Shown piece after piece: positions 1 through 8,043 of a stretch of 34,180 nt of DNA. How positions within the stretch are numbered: position 1 is the first letter of the stretch; each line of letters starts with the position of its first letter. The DNA is from an uncultured Pelagibacteraceae bacterium (GTDB lineage Bacteria; Pseudomonadota; Alphaproteobacteria; Pelagibacterales; Pelagibacteraceae). The stretch is taken from positions 1-34,180 of the forward strand of contig CACGHX010000007.1 of the NCBI GenBank assembly GCA_902573065.1, read 5' to 3'. The position numbers were made by a program, and so were the translations under genes. Under the pieces are notes generated by a model. The model made no database searches. It worked only from the letters and a program-made list of their open reading frames with translations, and had not been told where the DNA came from.

Positions 1-507
1 ATAAATTTTGGTGATGTTGAGTTAATAAACAAATGTATACATGAAACAGTTGATAAAAAAAAATATGTGGTAATTCATGGAGACCAGTGGGATGGTGTTA
101 TGAAATATGCACCCTGGTTATCTAAAGTGGGTGCCATCGCTTATAATTTCTTATTAAGATTAAATAATTTAGTAAATTTTATTAGAAACATTTTTGGCAA
201 GGAGAAGTGGTCGCTTGCAAAATTTTTAAAAAATAAAGTAAAGAATGCAGTTAAATATATAGGTGATTATGAAAAAACTGTATCAAGCTACGGTAAAAAG
301 AAAAATGTCGACGGAATTATTTGTGGACATATTCATAAAGCTTCAAATCAAAATTTTGATGGAGTGAACTATTTAAATTGTGGTGATTGGGTAGAGAACT
401 GCACTGCTCTTGTAGAGCATCTAGATGGAAAAATGGAAATTATTAAGTGGGATGAAATTAGACAAGAAGTAGTAAATTACAGAACTCAGCTTAAAGAGGT
501 AGTTTAA
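1..507 (+). CDS. plcP: PlcP-like metallophosphoesterase (phospholipase C type), 5' truncated
   Basis: The reading frame is open from base 1, so the N-terminus lies outside the window; about 168 residues are present. Visible metal-site motifs of the calcineurin-like phosphoesterase / LpxH-like family are HGDQWD near the left edge and GHIHKA near the C-terminus, followed by a typical NCGDWVEN segment. Family knowledge: PlcP enzymes of this group remove the phosphate headgroup from membrane phospholipids under phosphate starvation, leaving diacylglycerol for a glycosyltransferase. The next gene, 5 nt downstream, is exactly such a glycosyltransferase, and phoR-pst follow, which supports PlcP over LpxH (UDP-diacylglucosamine hydrolase) or a generic phosphoesterase. 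Substrate is inferred from context, not from residues. The first two metal-binding motifs and the promoter are outside the window. Confidence 0.78.
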   Translation: MNFGDVELINKCIHETVDKKKYVVIHGDQWDGVMKYAPWLSKVGAIAYNFLLRLNNLVNFIRNIFGKEKWSLAKFLKNKVKNAVKYIGDYEKTVSSYGKKKNVDGIICGHIHKASNQNFDGVNYLNCGDWVENCTALVEHLDGKMEIIKWDEIRQEVVNYRTQLKEVV

Positions 508-512
508 CATTT

Positions 513-1547
513 ATGAGAATATTAATTGTTACGGATGCTTGTCCGGAACATGTTTTAAATGGTGTGACCAGATCTTATTCAAGATTAGAAATTGAATTAA
601 AAAAAATGGGTCACAAAGTTAGCTACATTAAACCTACTCAATTTTTCACAGTTCCAATGCCCAAATATAATGAAATCAAATTAGCCATAAATGTATGGAA
701 GGTTGGTAAATTAATTAAAAAAGAAATGATCGAAGCACAAAATAATAATGAACAGTTTAGAATACATATTGCTACAGAGGGACCTTTAGGACTATCAGCT
801 AGAAGATATTTAGGTAGAAATAAGATAAAATTTACTACAAGTTTTCACACTAGATTTGATAAATATCTAAAATTATATCTCCCTATAATACCCGAAAAAA
901 TATCCCAAAAATTTTTAAGTAACTTTCACAATAAAGCTGAAAGGGTATTAGTCACTACAGAGTCGATGAAAAAAGAATTAAGCGATATAGGGGTAATTAA
1001 TGACAAAATGGTTGTTTGGACAAGAGGGGCAGATCATTTAGGAGAACCAAAGAAAATGACATTAAATTACAACAAACCAATTTTTGTTTATGTAGGAAGG
1101 ATCGCATTGGAAAAAAATATTAAAGATTTTTTAGACCTTGATTTACCAGGTAAAAAAATATTAGTTGGTACAGGCCCCCATTTAAAAAAACTCACAAAAG
1201 AGTATCCCGATGCTAAGTTTGTTGGTCAAAAAACGAACGGTGAATTAGCTTCTTATTTTGCATCATCTGACGTTTTTGTTTTTCCATCAAAAACGGAAAC
1301 ATTTGGAATTGTATGTATAGAGTCTTTGATGGCAGGAACACCCGTAGCAGGTTACGCTGATTGCCCAGGTACAATGGATATTTTTAAATTAGCTAATGGA
1401 AAATCAATTGGTTGTCTTGATAAAGATTTAAAAAAAGCGGCTTTGACAGCTTTAAAAGCAGATAGAGACAACTGTAAAGAATTTGCTAAACAATTTACTT
1501 GGAAGAGATGTGCAGAGATATTTATCAATAACACTGCAGTAAACTAG
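513..1547 (+). CDS. agt: GT4-family glycosyltransferase, probable diacylglycerol glycosyltransferase (Agt)
   Basis: A 344-residue GT-B glycosyltransferase. The N-terminal domain begins with a Rossmann strand (RILIVTDACPEHVLNG) typical of group-1 transferases. The C-terminal domain has the nucleotide-sugar binding stretch FVYVGRIALEKNIKDF and the EX7E motif within SKTETFGIVCIESLMAG. No membrane segment is seen; such enzymes usually sit on the inner face of the cytoplasmic membrane. Start ATG 513 is preceded by AGAGGT inside the end of the upstream gene, so the two are translationally linked. Partnered with PlcP it would convert diacylglycerol to glycolipid when phosphate is short. This pairing is known from SAR11 and other marine bacteria; the specific sugar cannot be read from the sequence. 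The alternative is a mannosyltransferase of other function. Confidence 0.82.
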   Translation: MRILIVTDACPEHVLNGVTRSYSRLEIELKKMGHKVSYIKPTQFFTVPMPKYNEIKLAINVWKVGKLIKKEMIEAQNNNEQFRIHIATEGPLGLSARRYLGRNKIKFTTSFHTRFDKYLKLYLPIIPEKISQKFLSNFHNKAERVLVTTESMKKELSDIGVINDKMVVWTRGADHLGEPKKMTLNYNKPIFVYVGRIALEKNIKDFLDLDLPGKKILVGTGPHLKKLTKEYPDAKFVGQKTNGELASYFASSDVFVFPSKTETFGIVCIESLMAGTPVAGYADCPGTMDIFKLANGKSIGCLDKDLKKAALTALKADRDNCKEFAKQFTWKRCAEIFINNTAVN

Positions 1548-1559
1548 GACATATCTCCC

Positions 1560-1592
1560 CTTTAAATTAACCTTACTTCAACTATAATTAAT
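1560..1592 (+). promoter_or_regulatory. candidate PhoB-type promoter of phoR (three 11-bp-spaced heptamers)
   Basis: Heptamers CTTTAAA (1560), CCTTACT (1571) and CTATAAT (1582) begin exactly 11 bp apart, the spacing of PhoB direct repeats. The last contains a perfect -10 TATAAT (1583-1588). The same layout occurs before pstS and before the arsenate run. The -10 lies 6 nt before the phoR ATG, so the transcript would start at or next to the start codon. The match to the classic CTGTCAT heptamer is weak; the call rests on the shared spacing and last heptamer. Confidence 0.5.
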
Positions 1593-1594
1593 TA

Positions 1595-2800
1595 ATGGAT
1601 TTACTCTTTATATTAATAGGCGCAGGTCTTGCTATATTTGTTATATTCGTATCTTTTAAAAGCATCGGAGCAGGTATAGCCGCAAAATCAGAAATAAATA
1701 GACAAAAAGACAAACTAAAATCAGGTGATAAAGAAGAGGGGATAGAAGACATCACCAATGAAAATATTGAAAAAACTAATGAGCAAGTAAAGATTATAAA
1801 TCAAATCGATGATCTAATTTTAATTGTAGATAAATTTAAAAATATCAAATTTTTTAATAATAGTGCAAAAAAAAAATTTGGAGAAAATAATTTAAATAAG
1901 CACGTGGCTACTTTATTGAGAGTTCCTGATTTACTCCAAAAAATTGATTTAGTACTTTTAAAAAAAGAGACAATTACTATGGATTTAGAATTATCCTCTC
2001 CCTCATTTCAGTTCTTTAAAGTTCATCTATTCTCTGGACCGACCTCATATGTCGATGATCCTGACTCAGTTGTTTTATTTCTAAAAGATTTAACTGATAT
2101 TATAAAAGCGCAAAGGTTCAAATCTGATTTTGTAGCAAACGTTAGCCATGAACTTAAAACGCCTTTAGTTTCTATTAAAGGATTTTTAGAAACTATAAGC
2201 GGACATGCGAAAGATGATTTAGAAGCTCAAAAAAAATTCATACCGATAATGCTTGAGCAAGCTGATAGGATGGAAAGCTTAATTAAAGATTTACTTTCAT
2301 TAAGTAGAATTGAGTTAGAGGAACATATACAGCCTCAAGATAAAGTAAATTTAAAAGAAATTTTAAGTAACGTTGAAGATATCCATCAAAAAAATTTAAA
2401 ATCTTTTGAATTTAAAAATAATATAAAAGATGATTTCTTTATTAAAGGCGATCATGAAAAATTAATTGAAGTTTTTTCAAATATTATTGATAACAGTATA
2501 AAATATTCAGAAAAAAATAAAAAAATTGAGGTTAATTGTAAGCAAGGTAACGGAAAAGTTATAGGAGACTCTTATACCGTGTCCATTAAAGATAATGGTA
2601 TTGGGATTCCAACTGAACAACTTCCAAGAATTACTGAAAGATTTTTTAGAGTTGATGCCGCTAAAAGTAAAAAAGTTGGTGGCACTGGACTTGGAATGGC
2701 GATCGTGAAGCACATTGTTAATCAGCATAGAGGTGAGTTAGAAATAAAAAGCGAGGCTCAAAATGGCACCGAAATAAAGGTCCATTTTTCAAAATTTTAG
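1595..2800 (+). CDS. phoR: PhoR phosphate-regulon sensor histidine kinase
   Basis: A 401-residue membrane histidine kinase. One N-terminal membrane segment (about residues 2-22) is followed by a basic linker, a PAS-like region (about 65-170), the dimerisation/phosphoacceptor domain with H185 in NVSHELKTPL, and a HATPase domain with N box around N300 (NIIDNSIKYSE), G1 DNGIGI (333-338) and G2 GGTGLGMAI (362-370). It would autophosphorylate and control PhoB according to PstSCAB-PhoU status. It lacks a periplasmic sensor domain, as usual for PhoR. The gene is separated from phoB by the pst genes, an order unlike the common phoB-phoR pair. No ribosome binding site is visible before ATG 1595 and the -10 lies just upstream, so initiation may be leaderless. 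Confidence 0.93.
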   Translation: MDLLFILIGAGLAIFVIFVSFKSIGAGIAAKSEINRQKDKLKSGDKEEGIEDITNENIEKTNEQVKIINQIDDLILIVDKFKNIKFFNNSAKKKFGENNLNKHVATLLRVPDLLQKIDLVLLKKETITMDLELSSPSFQFFKVHLFSGPTSYVDDPDSVVLFLKDLTDIIKAQRFKSDFVANVSHELKTPLVSIKGFLETISGHAKDDLEAQKKFIPIMLEQADRMESLIKDLLSLSRIELEEHIQPQDKVNLKEILSNVEDIHQKNLKSFEFKNNIKDDFFIKGDHEKLIEVFSNIIDNSIKYSEKNKKIEVNCKQGNGKVIGDSYTVSIKDNGIGIPTEQLPRITERFFRVDAAKSKKVGGTGLGMAIVKHIVNQHRGELEIKSEAQNGTEIKVHFSKF

Positions 2801-2863
2801 CAAATATTACAGTTTTATTAAATTTTGTCTTGAGATAGACGGCAAAATAGTTAAAGTTTTAGT

Positions 2864-3475
2864 ATGACTAGATTAATGAATTATATAAGTCTGGTTTTAT
2901 TAAGTTTAATTTTTACAACTGTTAAAGCAGATGTAAATTTAATTGAGAAAACTTTGCGTTCTCAACCTCTTACAGTTTTTGATCTAGGACTTTTAAGATT
3001 AAAAAACGATCTTAAGCAAGCTAAAAACGATTTAGTACTTGAAGTAGATAGTAAAAATGTATCGACAATTTATACTGAAGCTTTATTTTCAAGACGATAC
3101 GATGGAATTCAATTAATTGTGTCAGCACCGATGAGCACTCATTTAAATGCTAACTCGTACATGGTGGACTCAATTAAATGTAGAAAAATTTTTGAAAAAG
3201 TTAAAAATAATCTTTTAAAAGGACAAAATGAGAGCAATATGATTCACTCACAAGCTGCATCTTATTTAAGTGAAGTATTCACCGCTCCAACACAATGGAA
3301 TGCTTGGAGATATGATAAAGGTTTTACTCAAAAATTAGTTAACTTTGTACAACTAGAAGTTACATTAAAGCCAACTCAATCCTACGCAGTTAAAAATAAA
3401 GTAAGACCTTTTAGTTGCGGAGGGTCTTTATCCTCTGATTATGAGCAAATCGAGATAACTAGAAAGTTCAACTAA
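2864..3475 (+). CDS. unknown exported protein inside the phosphate regulon
   Basis: I do not recognise this 203-residue protein. Residues 1-22 form a signal peptide (hydrophobic core ISLVLLSLIFTTV, likely cleavage after KA-22). The mature part is soluble, mixed alpha/beta in appearance, with two cysteines (C106 and C185) that could form a disulfide in the periplasm, and a clustered aromatic stretch APTQWNAWRYDKGF near 141-154. It lies 63 nt after phoR and 107 nt before pstS on the same strand. No convincing promoter with the 11-bp repeats is visible before it, so it may be read through from phoR. Context suggests a periplasmic role in phosphate or phospholipid handling, but no function can be read from the sequence. 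The signal peptide and intact frame make it a real gene. Confidence 0.75.
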   Translation: MTRLMNYISLVLLSLIFTTVKADVNLIEKTLRSQPLTVFDLGLLRLKNDLKQAKNDLVLEVDSKNVSTIYTEALFSRRYDGIQLIVSAPMSTHLNANSYMVDSIKCRKIFEKVKNNLLKGQNESNMIHSQAASYLSEVFTAPTQWNAWRYDKGFTQKLVNFVQLEVTLKPTQSYAVKNKVRPFSCGGSLSSDYEQIEITRKFN

Positions 3476-3485
3476 AAAGTTATCA

Positions 3486-3518
3486 TTTTAATAAATTTGT
3501 AACACATCTGTAATATTT
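3486..3518 (+). promoter_or_regulatory. candidate Pho box / promoter of pstS
   Basis: Heptamers TTTTAAT (3486), TTGTAAC (3497) and CTGTAAT (3508) are spaced exactly 11 bp. The last two are close to the classic PhoB half-site CTGTCAT/C, and the third overlaps a -10-like TAATAT (3511-3516), which would start the transcript near 3523 with a leader of about 60 nt. Placement directly before pstS is where a Pho box is expected. Two GANTC sites (3521 and 3539) lie just downstream. Confidence 0.7.
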
Positions 3519-3582
3519 AAGAGTCCTCTTAATTCTATGAGTCTTATGTTTGTTAATTAATAAATAAATGAAAGGATAAACA

Positions 3583-4587
3583 ATGAGAAAACTATCAATC
3601 GCTTTAGCTTCATTAGTTGCAATGTTAGTTGTAACTTCTGCTCAAGCTAGAGATCAGATTAAAATCGTAGGTTCTTCAACTGTATTCCCGTATGCAACAA
3701 TCGTTGCTGAAAGATTTGGTTCGTCTGGTAAATTTAAAACACCAGTAATCGAGTCAACAGGAACAGGTGGTGGAGCTAAATTATTCTGTGCCGGAGTTGG
3801 TACAGAGCACCCAGACATAACAAATGCATCTAGAGCCATGAAGGCTAAAGAGTATGCGCTATGTCAAAAAAATGGTGTTGAAGAAATCGTAGAGATTACA
3901 GTTGGTAACGATGGAATTACCCTAGCGTATTCTAAAGATGCTAAACCAGTAAACTTTACAAAAAAACATTTATGGGCAGCATTAGCAAAAGAAGTTGCTA
4001 AAGATGGTGCGTTAGTACCAAATCCATATAAAAATTGGAGTGATATCGACTCATCATTACCAAACTACCCTATCAAAGTTATGGTACCTCCAGGAACATC
4101 AGGAACAAGAGATGCTTGGAATTCATTAGTAATGAAAAAAGGTATCGATGATGCTTCTAAAAAAGCTGGCGCTAAATATAAAGCGTTAAGAGAAGATGGT
4201 GCGGTAATTGAGGTTGGTGAAAACGACTCACTAATTATCCAAAAATTAGCTGCGGACAAAGAAATGTTCGGTTTCTTTGGTTTCAGTTATTTCTTAGCTG
4301 CAAAAGATAAATTGCAAGCTGCAAGCATTGAAGGTGGTCAACCAAGTCTATCTTCGATTCAAGATTACAGTTACGCAGTTGCAAGACCTTTATTCTTCTA
4401 CGTGAAAAAAGCTCACGTTGGCGTTGTACCTGGCTTACATGAATTCGTAAAAGAGTTCACAAGTAAAAAAGCTATGGGTAATAAAGGTTATTTAACTGAT
4501 ATCGGGCTAGTACCTCTAGATGGCAAGTTATACAAAACATCTAGAACTAACGCTACGAAGTTAGTTAACATGCCTGCTAAGAAGTAG
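3583..4587 (+). CDS. pstS: PstS periplasmic phosphate-binding protein
   Basis: A 334-residue periplasmic phosphate-binding protein of the high-affinity ABC importer. Signal peptide residues 1-22 end in SAQA, followed by RDQIKIVGSSTVFPYA, the usual PstS N-terminus. Phosphate-contact loops are recognisable: GSSTVFP, STGTGGGAKLFCAG, NASRAMK and PGTSGTRDAW. ATG 3583 has an AAAGGA ribosome site 6 nt upstream, one of the better ones in the window. A Pho-type promoter precedes it and a strong terminator follows, so it probably makes its own abundant transcript with limited read-through into pstCAB. Codon use is slightly less AT-extreme than its neighbours, as expected for a highly expressed gene. 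Confidence 0.97.
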   Translation: MRKLSIALASLVAMLVVTSAQARDQIKIVGSSTVFPYATIVAERFGSSGKFKTPVIESTGTGGGAKLFCAGVGTEHPDITNASRAMKAKEYALCQKNGVEEIVEITVGNDGITLAYSKDAKPVNFTKKHLWAALAKEVAKDGALVPNPYKNWSDIDSSLPNYPIKVMVPPGTSGTRDAWNSLVMKKGIDDASKKAGAKYKALREDGAVIEVGENDSLIIQKLAADKEMFGFFGFSYFLAAKDKLQAASIEGGQPSLSSIQDYSYAVARPLFFYVKKAHVGVVPGLHEFVKEFTSKKAMGNKGYLTDIGLVPLDGKLYKTSRTNATKLVNMPAKK

Positions 4588-4602
4588 TAGTATCAATTAA
4601 AC

Positions 4603-4629
4603 AAAAAGGGGGTATTTTACCCCCTTTTT
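4603..4629 (+). terminator. intrinsic terminator between pstS and pstC
   Basis: A 10-bp perfect stem pairs AAAAAGGGGG (4603-4612) with CCCCCTTTTT (4620-4629), extended by a T-A pair (4613/4619), with a 5-nt loop; the stem itself ends in the U tract. It sits 15 nt after the pstS stop and 17 nt before the pstC start. It probably lowers pstCAB expression relative to pstS. Confidence 0.9.
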
Positions 4630-4646
4630 ATCTCTGGAAGCTTTAT

Positions 4647-6023
4647 ATGAATTTAATACTTGTAACTTTTATTATTCTCTTAGCTTTCACAAGTTATTAT
4701 TTCGGTAGAAAAAAAGCTCTAGTTATTCAATCATCACAAAGACTTACGGCATTACCAAAATTTTATGGATATTATTTAGCTGCTTGGTGTGCTGCACCAG
4801 CATTAATAATTTTTGCTCTTTGGTCAGTTTTTGAACCATCAATAGTTAAAACATTTATTTTACAAGATTACACTGATCAGAACTTAACTAAAAATGAGCT
4901 TCAGCTTATTTACACAAAGGTTAAAGCATTAGCCGCAGGAACTTACACGGGAAATATTACTAATTTTCTAGATGAGTCTGCTAATAAGTACATTCAATTA
5001 AAAGGAATAGCTAACAGCGCTAAAGTAGCAATTATTTTAGCAATTTTAATTTTATCTCTGAGTTTTGCATATAGATCTGTTCAGAAAAATGATCGCATGA
5101 GAGAACCAGTAGAAATTTTTCTTAAATGGGTGTTATTTGTTGCATCATTAGGCGCAGTTTTAGTTACAATCGGAATAGTTTTTTCACTTTTATTCGAAGC
5201 GATTAGGTTTTTTCAAGCAGTAAAAATCTTTGACTTTATATTCGGAACTCATTGGTATCCTGCTAAAACTTTTGTAAGAGATGGCCAACCAGATCCTGAA
5301 TTAATGAAGGATGCTTTCGGAGCTGTGCCTTTATTTGCTGGAACTTTTTTTATTGCTTTTATTGCAATGTGTGTTGCCATCCCCATAGGTTTGCTGAGCG
5401 GGATATATCTATCTGAGTATGCTGGAAGAGGCGTAAGAAAATATGCGAAACCTATTATTGAGATTTTAGCTGGTATTCCAACAGTGGTGTATGGTTTTTT
5501 TGCAGCTTTAACCGTCGGTCCTTTTGTCAAAGAAATAGGTAATGCTATGGGTCTAGAAGTTTCAGCGGAGAGCGCTTTAGCTGCAGGAGCAGTTATGGGA
5601 GTAATGATAATTCCTTTTATTTCAAGTCTAAGCGATGACGTTATAACAGCAGTACCGCAAAATTTAAGAGATGGAAGTTACGCAATGGGCGCAACAAAAT
5701 CTGAGACTGTAAAAAAAGTAATTTTTCCAGCAGCCTTACCTGGTATTGTAGGTTCGATACTTTTAGCAGTATCGAGAGCGGTGGGAGAAACAATGATTGT
5801 TGTAATGGCCTCAGGACTAGCGGCTAATCTTACAATGAATCCACTTGAGTCAACTTCAACCATTACAGCGCAAATTGTAGTAATTTTAATTGGAGACCAA
5901 CAATTCGGAGATCCAAAAACTCAATCAGCTTTTGCCTTAGGAATATCTTTATTTATAGTAACTTTATTCTTAAATGTAATCGCTCTTTCAGTTGTTAAAA
6001 GATATAGGGAAAAATATGAATAA
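4647..6023 (+). CDS. pstC: PstC phosphate ABC transporter permease
   Basis: A 458-residue inner-membrane permease, longer than the roughly 320-residue E. coli PstC. Extra membrane segments lie at the N-terminus (about residues 1-18, 40-62 and 124-142), separated by a soluble loop. The conserved permease core spans about 225-455. The ATPase-contact (EAA) loop is visible at about 343-367 (YAMGATKSETVKKVIFPAAL). The long form is common in alphaproteobacteria. Start ATG 4647 follows CTGGAAG. It overlaps pstA by 8 nt, pointing to translational coupling, and pairs with PstA to form the channel energised by PstB. Confidence 0.95.
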   Translation: MNLILVTFIILLAFTSYYFGRKKALVIQSSQRLTALPKFYGYYLAAWCAAPALIIFALWSVFEPSIVKTFILQDYTDQNLTKNELQLIYTKVKALAAGTYTGNITNFLDESANKYIQLKGIANSAKVAIILAILILSLSFAYRSVQKNDRMREPVEIFLKWVLFVASLGAVLVTIGIVFSLLFEAIRFFQAVKIFDFIFGTHWYPAKTFVRDGQPDPELMKDAFGAVPLFAGTFFIAFIAMCVAIPIGLLSGIYLSEYAGRGVRKYAKPIIEILAGIPTVVYGFFAALTVGPFVKEIGNAMGLEVSAESALAAGAVMGVMIIPFISSLSDDVITAVPQNLRDGSYAMGATKSETVKKVIFPAALPGIVGSILLAVSRAVGETMIVVMASGLAANLTMNPLESTSTITAQIVVILIGDQQFGDPKTQSAFALGISLFIVTLFLNVIALSVVKRYREKYE

Positions 6024-7287
6024 TTATAAGAAAAATTTATTAAAAAAAAGATATAACGCTGAAAGAAGATTTCAATGGTATGGCAAAATAGCTATAGGAT
6101 TAGCTTTAACCTTTTTAGCAGTTTTTATGTTTCAGATATTTTCAAAAGGTTACTCAGCTTTCCAAAAAACTTGGATAGTAACAGAAGTTCATTATGATAA
6201 AGAATTACTTTTAATCGATGCAGAAAGCCCATCAAAAGATGATTTAGAAAATGCAGACTATTATGATGTTGCTTACAAAGCTATGACCTCATTAGATCCT
6301 GGACTTCCTGAAGAAGAGGATCGTCAATTGATTCAAATGGTTTCGTATAAATATGAGACAGAAGTAAAAGATCTACTTTTAAAAAATCCAGACTTTCTAG
6401 GTAAAATAGTACCCATAAAATTAACAGCTTCTGATGATGTTGATCAAGTTCATAAGGGAAATTATCCAAGAGATATCCCTGAAAAGAATAGAAGAGTAAA
6501 TGATTATCAGCTGCAGATTTACGATATGCTTAATGAAAGAGGGGATATTTTATCAGAGTTTAACATTAGTTTTTTTACAAGCCCTGATTCAAGAGAGGCA
6601 GAACTAGCAGGTATAGCTAGCTCGTTTATGGGAACAGTTTTTAGTATATTAGTATGTTTAGCGTTTTCATTTCCTATTGCAGTGCTAGCAGCAATTTATC
6701 TCGAGGAATTTGCACCAAAAAATAAATTTACAGATTTTATAGAAGTAAACATTAACAATTTGGCAGCCGTTCCATCGATAGTATTTGGTTTGCTAGGTCT
6801 GGGTATTTTATTAGCAGTTTTTAATTTACCAAGGTCGACACCACTTGTCGGAGGAATTACTCTGTCACTTATGACACTACCAACAATAATTATTGCTGCA
6901 AGAGCATCATTAAAAGCTGTACCACCAAGTATAAGAGAAGCTGCTTTAGCGATGGGTGCAAGTAATATGCAAACGACCATGCATCATACTGTTCCACTAT
7001 CAATGCCCGGAACCTTATCTGGAACGATAATTGGCTTAGCTCAAGCTTTAGGAGAAACAGCCCCTTTAATTTTAATAGGAATGGTTGCTTTTGTGAACAC
7101 AATACCTGGAACGCCAGTTGATCCTGCTGCAAGTTTACCAGTTCAGATATATATATGGTCAGAAAGTGCTGAGAGGGGTTTCGTTGAAAAAGTATCTGCA
7201 TGTATTATGGTGCTTCTAGCTTTTTTAATTTTAATGAACTTGGCAGCTCAAATCGTTAGACACAAATTTGAAAAGAAATGGAGTTAA
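6016..7287 (+). CDS. pstA: PstA phosphate ABC transporter permease
   Basis: A 423-residue permease, partner of PstC. ATG 6016 is chosen because AGGGA lies 5 nt upstream; an in-frame TTG at 5992 would extend it by 8 residues inside pstC and has no ribosome site. One N-terminal membrane segment (about residues 22-42) is followed by a roughly 160-residue periplasmic insert with many acidic residues (the extension typical of alphaproteobacterial PstA), then the permease core with the EAA loop AALAMGASNMQTTMHHTVPL. The gene overlaps pstC by 8 nt and abuts pstB with no gap. Confidence 0.94.
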   Translation: MNNYKKNLLKKRYNAERRFQWYGKIAIGLALTFLAVFMFQIFSKGYSAFQKTWIVTEVHYDKELLLIDAESPSKDDLENADYYDVAYKAMTSLDPGLPEEEDRQLIQMVSYKYETEVKDLLLKNPDFLGKIVPIKLTASDDVDQVHKGNYPRDIPEKNRRVNDYQLQIYDMLNERGDILSEFNISFFTSPDSREAELAGIASSFMGTVFSILVCLAFSFPIAVLAAIYLEEFAPKNKFTDFIEVNINNLAAVPSIVFGLLGLGILLAVFNLPRSTPLVGGITLSLMTLPTIIIAARASLKAVPPSIREAALAMGASNMQTTMHHTVPLSMPGTLSGTIIGLAQALGETAPLILIGMVAFVNTIPGTPVDPAASLPVQIYIWSESAERGFVEKVSACIMVLLAFLILMNLAAQIVRHKFEKKWS

Positions 7288-8043
7288 ATGAGTAAAATCA
7301 AAGCGGAAAATGTAAATGTATATTACGGATCCAAACAGGCATTATTTGATGTCTCTATAGATATTGCAGAAAAAGAAGTTACAGCTCTAATTGGACCATC
7401 TGGGTGTGGAAAGTCTACTTTCTTAAGATGCTTGAACAGGATGAACGACGTCATAGAAATTTGTAGAGTTGAAGGCAGTATTAAAATGGACAACCTAGAA
7501 CTGAATTCAAGAAAGTTAGATGTTGTGAGACTTAGGGAGAACGTTGGTATGGTTTTTCAAAAACCCAATCCATTCCCTAAAACAATTTATGAAAATGTAG
7601 CTTATGGTCCTACTATTCACGGTATTGCACAGAGCAAAGAAGAAATGGATCAAATAGTTGAAACAAGTTTGAAAAAAGCTGCCTTGTGGAACGAAGTTAA
7701 AGATAGACTTGATGAAATCGGAACTGGTTTATCAGGAGGTCAACAGCAACGACTATGTATTGCTAGAGCTATATCTGTAAGTCCAGAAGTGATTCTTATG
7801 GACGAACCATGTTCAGCGCTTGACCCAATAGCAACAGCTCAAATTGAAGAACTTATAGATGATCTTAAAAAAGAGGTCACAATTGTGATAGTTACCCACT
7901 CAATGTCACAAGCAGCTAGGGTATCTCAAAAAACAGGTTTCTTTCATTTGGGAAAACTTATAGAATTTGGACCAACAGATAAAATATTTAAAAATCCTGA
8001 TAATCAGCAAACTCAGGATTATATTACAGGAAGGTTTGGTTAA
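7288..8043 (+). CDS. pstB: PstB phosphate ABC transporter ATPase
   Basis: A 251-residue cytoplasmic ATPase with all ABC motifs: Walker [10 protein letters not shown] (36-44), Q-loop [12 protein letters not shown], signature [14 protein letters not shown], Walker B VILMDEP and H-loop VTHS. The phrase FQKPNPFP after the Q-loop is characteristic of PstB. ATG 7288 directly follows the pstA stop, with GGAG just upstream. It shares one base with the phoU start (TAATG). It powers phosphate import and, with PhoU, relays phosphate status to PhoR. Confidence 0.97.
   Translation: MSKIKAENVNVYYGSKQALFDVSIDIAEKEVTALIGPSGCGKSTFLRCLNRMNDVIEICRVEGSIKMDNLELNSRKLDVVRLRENVGMVFQKPNPFPKTIYENVAYGPTIHGIAQSKEEMDQIVETSLKKAALWNEVKDRLDEIGTGLSGGQQQRLCIARAISVSPEVILMDEPCSALDPIATAQIEELIDDLKKEVTIVIVTHSMSQAARVSQKTGFFHLGKLIEFGPTDKIFKNPDNQQTQDYITGRFG

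Noticed and set aside
2802-2812. Reverse copy of the pstS sequence CTGTAATATTT just after phoR
   Set aside because: It points into phoR, has no second heptamer 11 bp away and no gene to control; treated as chance.
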